DNA of 14,270 bases. Source: a bacterium (lineage in GTDB: Bacteria > Spirochaetota > UBA4802 > UBA5550). The DNA lies in assembly GCA_024224995.1 (NCBI GenBank), contig JAAENB010001254.1:1-14270 (forward strand), in the 5' to 3' direction. Every line of letters starts with the position of its first letter. Position 1 is the first letter of the stretch. Under the pieces are notes generated by a model, which saw only the letters and a list, made by a program, of their open reading frames with translations, did not search any database and was not told the DNA's origin. The position numbers were made by a program, and so were the translations under genes. Shown one piece after another: positions 1 through 7,006 of the stretch.

Positions 1-78
1 CTGAAAGCGACGTGACGTCACGTCGCTTTCAAGGTGCATGCCCCGGGGTATGAGGGTATTCGGTACCCGTAGGGGCAC
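1..78. repeat. 78-bp repeat unit, copy 1, with perfect 30-bp palindrome
   Basis: This unit recurs at 209-286 with 76 of 78 bases identical; the only differences are at positions 39-40. Bases 2-31 form a perfect palindrome with 15-base arms (TGAAAGCGACGTGAC and its complement, core TGACGTCA). The unit lies in a GC-rich, non-coding stretch. Its 3' end runs into a second hairpin at 66-99. It begins at the window edge, so more copies may lie upstream. It looks like a dispersed or tandem intergenic repeat of the REP/MITE type; function unknown. Confidence 0.85.
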
Positions 79-99
79 GGCGTGCCGTGCCCCTGCGGG
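66..99. repeat. Strong GC-rich hairpin after repeat copy 1
   Basis: Bases 71-80 (AGGGGCACGG) pair perfectly with 85-94 around a 4-base loop. After one T/G step at 70/95 the stem continues with 66-69 pairing to 96-99. There is no T-tract after it, so it is not a standard intrinsic terminator. Copy 2 has a shorter counterpart (274-282 pairing with 286-294, 9 bp, 3-base loop). The hairpin therefore seems to be part of the repeat design, although its bases have diverged. Confidence 0.7.
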
Positions 100-143
100 G
101 TGTTTGCCCCTCCGTGGGTTCGACCCAGCGGCGAAATCCCCGA

Positions 144-182
144 GAACCGTTTTTGAAAACGGACCTGTTTCAGTGCAGGTTC
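144..182. repeat. Small multi-hairpin structure between the two repeat copies
   Basis: Bases 147-153 (CCGTTTT) pair with 156-162, and a second small stem CCTG/CAGG lies at 164-178. Both are bracketed by GAACC (144-148) and GGTTC (178-182). The outer pairing competes with the first hairpin for two bases, so this is a possible rather than a definite cloverleaf. No gene or tRNA can be read in it. Confidence 0.35.
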
Positions 183-208
183 CGTGGAGAACCAGGCGAA
201 GATTCTTT

Positions 209-286
209 CTGAAAGCGACGTGACGTCACGTCGCTTTCAAGGTGCAGACCCCGGGGTATGAGGGTATTCGGTACCCGTAGGGGCAC
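209..286. repeat. 78-bp repeat unit, copy 2, with the same 30-bp palindrome
   Basis: This is the second copy of the unit at 1-78, offset by exactly 208 bases. The palindrome occupies 210-239 and is identical in both copies. Past base 286 the copies diverge but still share the CGGGGTGTTT block (291-300 here, 95-104 in copy 1). A 10-bp palindrome GGGGTACCCC follows at 305-314. With copy 1 it fills most of the gene-free first 340 bases. Confidence 0.85.
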
Positions 287-325
287 CCTACGGGGTGTTT
301 ATCGGGGGTACCCCTCGTTATGAGA

Positions 326-371
326 GGAGGCTCCCGGGCAGCAGATATCAGGCTGATAATTTTTTTCTTTT
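326..371 (+). terminator. Possible terminator-like element with T-rich tail
   Basis: Two very tight inverted repeats, GGAG-G-CTCC (326-334) and TATCAG-G-CTGATA (346-358), are followed by a run of seven T (360-366) and more T. The stems have only a single-base centre, so the hairpins are not ideal. It could end transcription from upstream of the window. The rest of 367-489 is AT-rich; the only structure seen there is a weak AACCTG/CAGGTT inverted repeat (433-459). Confidence 0.3.
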
Positions 372-489
372 ATCTTAATATTAGGGCACATAACGTCTCA
401 AAAACCGCTCCAATGGTAAAAAACCTCGAAAAAACCTGTTTTAGCCCCGAATTCAGGTTAAAATGCGTCATTTCACACCGATAAACTCA

Positions 490-518
490 TTGACAGAGAC
501 GCCGGTATTTATTAGATT
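490..518 (+). promoter_or_regulatory. Upstream sigma70-like promoter P2
   Basis: TTGACA at 490-495, a 17-base spacer, then TAGATT at 513-518 (four of six matches to TATAAT). It lies 44 bases upstream of the stronger P1 promoter and points the same way. With P1 it would give tandem transcription of the polysaccharide operon. Confidence 0.45.
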
Positions 519-533
519 ATTTACTCTCTTTAC

Positions 534-562
534 TTGACAATATTAAAATTTTTTAGTATATT
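534..562 (+). promoter_or_regulatory. Near-consensus sigma70 promoter P1 for the operon
   Basis: A perfect -35 TTGACA (534-539), an optimal 17-base spacer and TATATT (557-562, five of six to consensus). Transcription would start near 569 and leave an AT-rich leader of about 84 nt before the ACP start codon at 653. The ribosome-binding site GGAG (642-645) sits 7 bases before that ATG. This is the best promoter in the window and probably the main one for the plus-strand genes. Confidence 0.75.
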
Positions 563-652
563 TGATGTTCGTTTGTATAAAAAATAAAAAGTATAAAAAA
601 AGGCATTCCACATATATTTTAATAAATAAATTAAACAGGTTGGAGCGATAAC

Positions 653-871
653 ATGGAAAGATTGATAAAACTGGCAGCAGAGACACTGGATATAGATGAG
701 AAAGAGTTAACACTTGAATCGGCAGCAGAGGAGCTGGAAGAGTGGGATTCCGTCGCACATATAAACATGGTTTCGGAAGTAGAAGAGGAATTCGGGGTAA
801 CCATACCCATAGATGATATCACCAAAATAACGAAAGTGAAAGATTTCCTAAAATATATTGAGGGCAAATAA
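653..871 (+). CDS. Acyl carrier protein
   Basis: A 72-residue protein of the acyl carrier/peptidyl carrier family, which carries acyl groups as thioesters on a 4'-phosphopantetheine arm. The attachment motif EEWDS is visible, with Ser33 the expected modified residue. The flanking acidic helices (LTLESAAEELEEWDS and VSEVEEEFGVTI) are typical. The length is close to normal for a free-standing carrier (about 75-85). The ATG at 653 has GGAG 7 bases upstream. It opens the operon, 14 bases before an FkbH-like gene. That pairing suggests a dedicated carrier for a glyceryl or related unit rather than the housekeeping fatty-acid ACP, whose usual neighbours (fabD, fabG, fabF) are absent. The family call is firm; the dedicated role is inference. 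Confidence 0.93.
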   Translation: MERLIKLAAETLDIDEKELTLESAAEELEEWDSVAHINMVSEVEEEFGVTIPIDDITKITKVKDFLKYIEGK

Positions 872-885
872 GAGAGGCAAATACT

Positions 886-2541
886 ATGAATGTTGCGGCA
901 GTTTCGAATATCAATATTGAATCATTGGCCAAGCGAATAAAGAAGGAACATGATATTTATTTTCCTGAGGGATTTGGCGTATGGGTTCAGGAGATAATCA
1001 ATCCCGGATCTTCCCTGTACGCGTCGAGCCCGGAGTGCCTGGTAGTACTGCTTGATGGAGAAGAATTACTTCGCGGGATTTCCTATGAAAGCGCGGAAGA
1101 TGTGCAGCAGGAGCTCGCCGCGGCAATAGGGCATATTGAGAGCGCGGTACAGGCCCATGCTGATATCAGTTTTTTTGTGTCCAACCTGGATATTCAGCCC
1201 CGGGATATAAAGAGCGTAAAAGAGCCCCGGTATGAGCGTTTAATAGAAGGAATATGGCTCGAAATGCTGAACGGGTTAAACGACCGCCATGAGAACCTGT
1301 ATATATTTGATATTAAAAGACTGATAGAAGAGTCGGGCCGCAGGGAATTTTATTCACCCAAGTTATGGTATTTAGGCGGAATGCGATATTCATTGAAAGG
1401 GGAAAAACTCCTGAAAAAGGAGATAGGCCGCTATTTCAACGCTCACAAAGGGGTCAGGAAGAAGTGTCTGCTCCTTGATCTGGACAATACCATGTGGGGC
1501 GGCATTATTGGAGAAGACGGAATGGAGGGCATTCAGCTTTCGGAGCAGAAAGAGGGAGCCCGGTATAAGGATTTTCAACGGCGGATAAAGGAGATGAAGG
1601 ACCAGGGAACAATCCTGGCCATAGTATCGAAGAATAATATGGAAGATGCCCTGGAAGTAATTGAAAATCACCCTCATATGGTACTTAAAAAAGAAGATTT
1701 TGCCGCAATGAAGATCAACTGGAATTTAAAGGCACAGAACATAGCGGACCTTGCGGAAGAGCTGAACCTGGGGCTTGACAGCTTTGTATTTATAGATGAT
1801 AACCCCGTAGAACGGGACAGTGTAAAGAGTGAGCTTCCACAGGTACAGGTAGCTGATTTTCCTGAAGATACATCGGAAATGGAGCTGCTGGCAACGGAAC
1901 TGTCGTTTGATAATTTTTTCTATTTAAAATCTTCAGAGGAAGATAAGAAGAAAACCGAGATGTACCGTCAGAACGCGGAACGGGCAACCGATATGAAGTC
2001 ATCGGCATCATTTGAAGGGTTTTTGAAATCCCTGAATTCAACAATACGGGTCTGGAGTATCAAGGAACAGGATATTTTACGGGCAGCGCAGTTGACCCAG
2101 AAAACAAACCAGTTTAATCTTACAACAAAGCGATATACGGAAAAAGATATACAGGATTTTATAAACTCAGAGGAATACGATATATATATATCGTCAGTAG
2201 AAGACAAGTATGGCGATAATGGAATAATTTCGGAACTGATCCTTAAAAAAGAAGGAACCACAGCGGTTCTGGATACTTTTTTAATGAGCTGCAGAGTAAT
2301 GGGCCGGTTTGTGGAAGACCAGCTTATCCATTTTATCCATAACCGGTTAAAAGAGGAAGGATTTACAAAATTCAGGACACATTTCTACCCAACGAAAAAA
2401 AACAAACCTGTAAAAGACCTTTTTGAGCGGTTGGGATATACAGTGATTGAAGAAGACGGAGACGGCAATAAAACATACGAAATGGATTTAACAGGTACCA
2501 TTACCTGTGAGCATGAATATGGGGAGATGGTTATCGACTAG
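886..2541 (+). CDS. FkbH-like HAD-IIIC protein with C-terminal acyltransferase domain
   Basis: A 551-residue protein with the full FkbH-type layout. An N-terminal family domain (about 1-190) comes first. A HAD-superfamily IIIC domain follows, with the nucleophile motif DLDNT (198-202), the lysine motif VSKNN (247-251) and FIDDNP with Asp304/Asp305. The GNAT-like C-terminal domain (about 370-530) carries QLTQKTNQFNLTT (402-414) and SCRVMGR (468-474). Characterised FkbH proteins take 1,3-bisphosphoglycerate, remove phosphate and load a glyceryl group on an ACP. All HAD residues I can check are present, so it should be active. GAGAGG lies ahead of the ATG, 14 bases after the ACP gene, making a natural enzyme/carrier pair. 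In a polysaccharide locus the product may be an acyl decoration of a sugar. The actual acyl group cannot be read from sequence. Confidence 0.9.
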   Translation: MNVAAVSNINIESLAKRIKKEHDIYFPEGFGVWVQEIINPGSSLYASSPECLVVLLDGEELLRGISYESAEDVQQELAAAIGHIESAVQAHADISFFVSNLDIQPRDIKSVKEPRYERLIEGIWLEMLNGLNDRHENLYIFDIKRLIEESGRREFYSPKLWYLGGMRYSLKGEKLLKKEIGRYFNAHKGVRKKCLLLDLDNTMWGGIIGEDGMEGIQLSEQKEGARYKDFQRRIKEMKDQGTILAIVSKNNMEDALEVIENHPHMVLKKEDFAAMKINWNLKAQNIADLAEELNLGLDSFVFIDDNPVERDSVKSELPQVQVADFPEDTSEMELLATELSFDNFFYLKSSEEDKKKTEMYRQNAERATDMKSSASFEGFLKSLNSTIRVWSIKEQDILRAAQLTQKTNQFNLTTKRYTEKDIQDFINSEEYDIYISSVEDKYGDNGIISELILKKEGTTAVLDTFLMSCRVMGRFVEDQLIHFIHNRLKEEGFTKFRTHFYPTKKNKPVKDLFERLGYTVIEEDGDGNKTYEMDLTGTITCEHEYGEMVID

Positions 2542-2568
2542 GGCACGGCTGGTCCTTGCCTTAATAAT

Positions 2569-3675
2569 ATGACACAGCGCAGAAATATATCCAAACTCCT
2601 GCTGGGGTTTTGCCTTTTCATGACGAGCCCGGTTTTTGCGTTTAACTGGGTACTTTCGGGAACACTTGAAGAGACTGTTGATACCAATGTCGCGTCGTCC
2701 GGGGAAGCCGACCTGCTTTCGAGTATTTCACTGGGAGCGGGGGTAAGTCATGAAGGCAGGCGAAAATCCCTGGATATAATCGGTCATGTATACCAGCAGA
2801 TTTATATCGCTCATAGTGAGGTCAACAGTAATTCACAGGATCTGACGCTCACCGGGACCTATAACCTGACCGAACGGGATACTTTTGGCCTGAATAACGT
2901 GTTTCTTCATTATCCCGAGCCAGTGGGGATTGAAGCTTTATTTGGAAGGTCCGGCAACAGGGAAGGGTATTTGCGCGAGACCGCGAATGTGACCTATACC
3001 AAAGAATTTCTCAGGAAGTTCGGTACGGCAACACGGTATACATTTGATTACGTGAAGAATCTCTCAGGCGACGTGGCCGACAGCATGCTGCATAGTGCCG
3101 GAACATCACTAATGTATAGTTTTACGTCCATACATATGGCGACCCTGTTATATGATTTTTCATACCTGAGACTTGAAACGGCACAAACATCGATAATCCA
3201 CGCGCCGGCAGCGCAGTATCAGTATGGAATAACCCGGCAGCTGACAGTAACGGGAGGAGTGGGGGTTTCTTTTGTAAATACCCTTAATAACGAACAATAC
3301 AATAACCTGACGCTGACATTAACAGTAGAAGACGTCATAGACGCCCGTTCAGCAGCGAATCTCGGGTTTATTAAGGGATATGAGATGACCAGCAGCACAT
3401 ACCGGGTCTCCGGCGGATACCGGAGGGACCTTACGGACCGCTGGGCAGCTAATATCACCCTGTTTTACGGGCATGGAGTTGATAATTATCAGAATACAGA
3501 GTATGATCTGGCAGGCGGTTCAATTGTCACTACATACGCGTTTACCAGGCGGCTTGAAGGCCGGGTCCAGAATAATTTTACCTGGTCCCGGACACTGGAC
3601 AATGAAGCAGGGACGGACATAAAAGCAACCAGGAACATGTTTATGGTGGCAGTAACGTATTCATTGGAGAATTAA
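2569..3675 (+). CDS. Outer-membrane beta-barrel protein, polysaccharide-export associated
   Basis: A 368-residue protein with a clear Sec signal peptide: basic start, hydrophobic stretch LLLGFCLFM, and probable cleavage after SPVFA near residue 24. The rest is made of amphipathic strands with alternating hydrophobic residues, many Tyr/Thr/Asn and GxGVSF-like turns, as expected for an outer-membrane barrel. The chain ends MVAVTYSLEN, a strand-like end without the classical terminal Phe. I see no lipobox or enzyme motif. Barrel proteins of this size accompany Wza/Wzz-type genes in exopolysaccharide loci, including the exosortase-associated (PEP-CTERM) type, so a role in passing or anchoring the glycan at the outer membrane is likely. 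The ATG at 2569, 27 bases after fkbH, has no good Shine-Dalgarno; translation may be coupled to the gene before. The exact family was not verified. Confidence 0.78.
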   Translation: MTQRRNISKLLLGFCLFMTSPVFAFNWVLSGTLEETVDTNVASSGEADLLSSISLGAGVSHEGRRKSLDIIGHVYQQIYIAHSEVNSNSQDLTLTGTYNLTERDTFGLNNVFLHYPEPVGIEALFGRSGNREGYLRETANVTYTKEFLRKFGTATRYTFDYVKNLSGDVADSMLHSAGTSLMYSFTSIHMATLLYDFSYLRLETAQTSIIHAPAAQYQYGITRQLTVTGGVGVSFVNTLNNEQYNNLTLTLTVEDVIDARSAANLGFIKGYEMTSSTYRVSGGYRRDLTDRWAANITLFYGHGVDNYQNTEYDLAGGSIVTTYAFTRRLEGRVQNNFTWSRTLDNEAGTDIKATRNMFMVAVTYSLEN

Positions 3676-3708
3676 GCCTCAGCGCGGTAAATAAAAATAA
3701 AAAAGATA

Positions 3709-3738
3709 TTGAAAATATGTAACTTTTTTGATTATATT
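3709..3738 (+). promoter_or_regulatory. Promoter-like site before the export protein gene, next to an AT repeat
   Basis: TTGAAA (3709-3714), an 18-base spacer and TATATT (3733-3738). It is followed directly by seven TA dinucleotides (3738-3751). Predicted initiation near 3745 would leave a leader of about 37 nt to the GTG at 3782. The AT-rich gap of about 106 bases between the barrel gene and this gene also supports a separate internal promoter. Confidence 0.45.
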
Positions 3739-3781
3739 ATATATATATATATTTATGTTGTATCATAGGGAGAACCGAAGA

Positions 3782-4351
3782 GTGAAACGTTTTATAACGG
3801 TAGTAATTCTAATTCTGTCATTTTTTATTTGTACGGAATTATTAGAAGCCAAACCGTATACGGTTGGAGTGGGAGATGTTCTGCAAATAAATATCTTACG
3901 GCCGGATCAGTCCTCCACAACGGCAACAGTATCTCCGGGAGGGGATATTTCAGTACCCTTTATTGGGAGTGTACAGGTTAAGGGCAGGACAGTATCCCAG
4001 ATCCAGAAGATTATTCAGAGAAGGCTTTCCCAGGGATACTTGAAGTACCCGGTAATTACGGTTTCACTAACGGAAACGAACAGCAGGAGATTTACCGTAT
4101 CAGGTGAAGTGAACCGGCCGGGAACATATCCTCTAACGGAGAATGCCTCTGTGCTGCGGGCAATATCGGTGGCTGGCGGGTTTACCAGGTTTGGATCGTC
4201 CAGTAAAGTGAAAGTTCTCAGGCCAAGGAAAGGTAAACCGGGCTATACCACGATTAAAGTGAATATCAAAAAGGTAATGGACGGAGATTCCGACGCCGAT
4301 ATTCTGCTGGAACCGGGTGATATTATTGTGGTATCGGAGTCCTTTTTTTAA
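3782..4351 (+). CDS. Wza/GumB-type polysaccharide export protein (Poly_export + SLBB)
   Basis: A 189-residue periplasmic/outer-membrane export protein. After a signal-like N-terminus comes the Poly_export domain (KPYTVGVGDVLQINI, then VSPGGDISVPFIGSVQVKG, about residues 24-110). One SLBB-type beta-grasp domain follows (FTVSGEVNRPGTYPLT through ILLEPGDIIVVS, about 112-187). It is much shorter than E. coli Wza (about 380) and has one SLBB domain and no C-terminal helix. I chose the GTG at 3782 because GGGAG (3768-3772) stands 9 bases upstream and the protein then begins MKRF plus a hydrophobic core. In-frame TTG 3728 and ATG 3755 lack a ribosome site. There is no classical lipobox: the only N-terminal Cys is Cys17 in FFIC, so cleavage after LEA (residue 23) is the alternative. 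It should work with the chain-length protein and barrel on either side. Confidence 0.88.
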   Translation: MKRFITVVILILSFFICTELLEAKPYTVGVGDVLQINILRPDQSSTTATVSPGGDISVPFIGSVQVKGRTVSQIQKIIQRRLSQGYLKYPVITVSLTETNSRRFTVSGEVNRPGTYPLTENASVLRAISVAGGFTRFGSSSKVKVLRPRKGKPGYTTIKVNIKKVMDGDSDADILLEPGDIIVVSESFF

Positions 4352-4470
4352 TGATGTAAATAATGACACAAAAAAATGCTTGCTTATCCATGCTCTATAT
4401 CGGTAAATGAGGTGCAAGGTGCAAGAGCTTATATAAAAGAGTTTAGAGAAGAGGTTTGAGGTCAGGGGAC

Positions 4471-6099
4471 ATGGATGTTAAGCAGAGTTTGGGGGCCAAT
4501 CTAAAAGAAATAACCATTCGCGACTCATTGAATGTAATTTTCCGGCAGAAAGCAGTTATTTTTCTTAGTATTTGTGTGGTAATGGCGGGAGTTTTAGTGG
4601 GACTACAGCTGCGAACCCCTGTTTTCCAGGCTACGGTGAAAATGTACATCAGGGGACAGAGCCAGACCACTTCCGATGTATACCGGGGAATCGGTCCTTT
4701 TAGAATTCATCTTACCCAGATGGAAATAGTCAGATCGAACCCGGTGTTGACCCGTTCAATCAAAGCGCTGAAACTCGACAAACGGCCTTTTGATTATCAG
4801 AAACAATTTTCAAAGAAACTGAAGCAGTATTTAATAGATCGCCAGGTCAAAAAAACCAAAGCGAATTTCGACGCGTTAAAACCGAAAGAAAAAAAGGAGT
4901 TTCTTTTCCGGAGAGCCCTGCACAGCTTAAAGATTAGTGTTAAAACAGAATTGATCCCGAATACCGACATGTTCAGGATTGTTGTGGAAGATTATGACGC
5001 GGCCCAGGCAATGGAGATTGCCAATGTTATTAGCCGGTCCTATACGGTATTTGATCACCAGCAGCAGCTGGCAGAGCTGCAGAATATATACGGAAAGCTT
5101 CACCCGGCAGTAATGCAGCTGAAGGATAATATTTCGAAAATGAGCAGGAGGCTTCATGGGCGGCCGCTTCCGGACCTGGAAGCAATGGGAACGGCCAGTA
5201 TTAAAATCGTGGAACAGGCATCATCGAATTTTCAGCCTGTTGGAAAGTCGAAATTTGTTTTTTTTCTAAGCGGATTTTTCGTAAGCATCTTTTTGGGAAT
5301 TGGGCTCGCTTTTGGATTCGATTTTTTGAACACCACCATGAAATCTCCAAAAGACTGCCAGGGCGTTCTGGGCATTCCTTTGCTGGGGTCAATTCCAAAA
5401 AGAAAGCTGAGAGACAAGCCTCTTGTGGTGGACGCGAAAAAATCGACTGTTTATACGCAGCATTATGAAGACCTTGCGATAGAGTTATTTGCCGCCATGA
5501 AAGAACAAAACCTGCGGTCTGTTCTTGTGGCAAGCGCCTTAAAAAAGAAAAAAAGCTCGACAGCAACGATTGTGGCGAATCTTGGATACTGCTTATCGGA
5601 AAAATTGGGGCATAAGACCCTGATTATTGATGCCGATATGCGGAATATAAAGAAGAATAAAAAGCGTCCTTCCGTGAACAGGGTATTGAACCTGGATGAA
5701 GGGCCGGGACTTGCCAATATGCTTGATGGAGAAAAAGGGGAGATGATCCATACGTTTGAATACGGACTTTCCGTATTGCAGGCAGGGAGCACTGAAAAAA
5801 ACCCGGCAAACCTCCTGGGGGCATTCGCGCTGGATAAGATCCTGAAGCAGGTAAAAGAAGGTAAAAAGAAATACGATACTATTCTAATTCATTGCTCTAA
5901 CATGAGTGAATTCAAGGATGTATCAATGCTGGCTCCGCTTGTTGGCGGGGTTGTTATTACTGTTGAAGAGGGGAAAGACCGCCGCCAGGTTGTTAAGAAT
6001 GCCGTTGGTCTTCTCCGCCTTAAAGATGTTACTCTTGTTGGTTCAATATTGAATAACAGGACTTATTTAATTCCGAAGATAATTTATAACCGTTTGTAA
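4471..6099 (+). CDS. Wzz-type chain-length protein fused to degenerate BY-kinase domain
   Basis: A 542-residue inner-membrane protein that should set polysaccharide chain length. It has a cytoplasmic start, TM1 (about 26-47), a short periplasmic domain with the GNVR-type motif IYGKLHPAVMQL, TM2 (about 262-285), and a cytoplasmic MinD/BY-kinase fold (about 320-542). Walker A' is intact (LIIDADMRN, 384-392). The P-loop is not: the usual PGEGKST reads KKKKSST (358-364) with no glycine. The Walker B pattern IIDTPP reads LIHCSN (472-477), replacing Asp by His474. The EX2RX2R oligomerisation motif reads E333-DLA-IEL with both Arg lost, and there is no C-terminal Tyr cluster. It is probably a non-catalytic scaffold. 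I start at ATG 4471 (GAGG 9 bases upstream) rather than the in-frame TTG 4456. The 119-base gap before it holds a tandem GGTGCAA pair (4411-4424). rmlA follows after 22 bases. Confidence 0.88.
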   Translation: MDVKQSLGANLKEITIRDSLNVIFRQKAVIFLSICVVMAGVLVGLQLRTPVFQATVKMYIRGQSQTTSDVYRGIGPFRIHLTQMEIVRSNPVLTRSIKALKLDKRPFDYQKQFSKKLKQYLIDRQVKKTKANFDALKPKEKKEFLFRRALHSLKISVKTELIPNTDMFRIVVEDYDAAQAMEIANVISRSYTVFDHQQQLAELQNIYGKLHPAVMQLKDNISKMSRRLHGRPLPDLEAMGTASIKIVEQASSNFQPVGKSKFVFFLSGFFVSIFLGIGLAFGFDFLNTTMKSPKDCQGVLGIPLLGSIPKRKLRDKPLVVDAKKSTVYTQHYEDLAIELFAAMKEQNLRSVLVASALKKKKSSTATIVANLGYCLSEKLGHKTLIIDADMRNIKKNKKRPSVNRVLNLDEGPGLANMLDGEKGEMIHTFEYGLSVLQAGSTEKNPANLLGAFALDKILKQVKEGKKKYDTILIHCSNMSEFKDVSMLAPLVGGVVITVEEGKDRRQVVKNAVGLLRLKDVTLVGSILNNRTYLIPKIIYNRL

Positions 6100-6121
6100 A
6101 AAAAAATAGAGGAGCAATACT

Positions 6122-7006
6122 ATGAAAGGAATAATTTTGGCAGGGGGGAAAGCAACCCGCCTGTATCCCATTACCAAGGCCGTGAGTAAGCAGTTACTCC
6201 CGGTATACGACAAACCAATGATATACTATCCTCTTTCGGTTTTAATGCTTGCCGGCATTAAGGAGGTTCTTATTATCTCTACGCCCGAAGCCCTTCCCTT
6301 GTTTAAAGATCTTCTGGGAGACGGGTCCGATCTTGGCATGGTAATGAGTTACGAGGAACAGGCGGACCCCCGGGGCCTGGCCGATGCTTTTATTGTTGGA
6401 GAAAAATTTATTGGCAATGATTCGGTATGCCTGGTGCTGGGAGACAACCTGTTTTACGGTCATGGCCTGGTGGAGCTGCTCAGGGAAGCGGCCGCGAAAG
6501 AGAAGGGAGCTTCGGTTTTCGGCTACCATGTAAAAGATCCCGAACGCTATGGAATTGTGGAATTTGACAGTAATAACAAAGTTCTTTCAATAGAAGAGAA
6601 ACCGGAAAAGCCGAGATCGAACTGGGCTGTTACGGGTCTTTATTTTTACGACAACCGGGTTATTGATATTGCCAAATCCGTAAAGCCTTCGGCTCGCGGA
6701 GAAATTGAAATAACCGATATAAATAATCGATATCGTGAATTAGATGAACTCTCGGTTTTTCTCATGGGACGGGGATACGCCTGGCTCGACACCGGGACCT
6801 ATGACTCCCTGGTAGACGCGGCAATGTATATTAAAACAATCGAAGACCGGCAGGGGCTCAAAGTTGGTTGTATTGAAGAGATTGCATATAGAATGAAGTT
6901 TATTTCGGCACAGCAGCTGAAAGTCATTGCCGAAGGGATAAAAACCAATTATGGTGAATATTTATTAAACGTACTGGAAGAGGGAGAAAATGCCTTTTTA
7001 TTTTAA
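6122..7006 (+). CDS. rmlA: Glucose-1-phosphate thymidylyltransferase
   Basis: A 294-residue enzyme of normal length for RmlA/RfbA. It joins dTTP and glucose-1-phosphate to give dTDP-glucose, the first step of dTDP-L-rhamnose synthesis in the cytoplasm. The N-terminal nucleotide-binding loop reads [13 protein letters not shown] (one Gly of the usual GxGTRL is Ala). [26 protein letters not shown], the sugar-binding [19 protein letters not shown] and the C-terminal AWLDTGT are all present. The ATG at 6122 follows GAGGAG. The last 17 bases overlap the start of rmlC, indicating tight co-translation. Nothing suggests loss of function. Confidence 0.96.
   Translation: MKGIILAGGKATRLYPITKAVSKQLLPVYDKPMIYYPLSVLMLAGIKEVLIISTPEALPLFKDLLGDGSDLGMVMSYEEQADPRGLADAFIVGEKFIGNDSVCLVLGDNLFYGHGLVELLREAAAKEKGASVFGYHVKDPERYGIVEFDSNNKVLSIEEKPEKPRSNWAVTGLYFYDNRVIDIAKSVKPSARGEIEITDINNRYRELDELSVFLMGRGYAWLDTGTYDSLVDAAMYIKTIEDRQGLKVGCIEEIAYRMKFISAQQLKVIAEGIKTNYGEYLLNVLEEGENAFLF

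Noticed and set aside
144..182. tRNA or integron attC-like site in the small cloverleaf
   Set aside because: The arms do not fit tRNA lengths or T-loop/anticodon rules, no R'/R'' core sites of attC are present and no integrase is nearby.
38..223. Open frame of 61 codons across the first repeat
   Set aside because: It is built from the repeat and hairpin sequence, has no ribosome-binding site, an Arg/Pro-rich low-complexity product and no family resemblance; it ends inside the second palindrome.
1..300. CRISPR array
   Set aside because: Only two repeat copies, 208 bases apart, with a 78-base unit and no regular spacers or cas genes.
3728..3781. Longer start (TTG 3728 or ATG 3755) for the export protein
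   Set aside because: These codons lie in the promoter/AT-repeat stretch without a ribosome site and would put extra polar residues before the signal sequence; GTG 3782 has GGGAG at good distance.
4456..4470. TTG 4456 start for the chain-length protein
   Set aside because: ATG 4471 has GAGG 9 bases upstream; the TTG would overlap that site and adds only five residues.
5201..5566. 121-codon minus-strand frame inside the chain-length gene
   Set aside because: It lies opposite a well-supported coding frame, has no plausible ribosome site or recognisable domain, and is a typical shadow frame.
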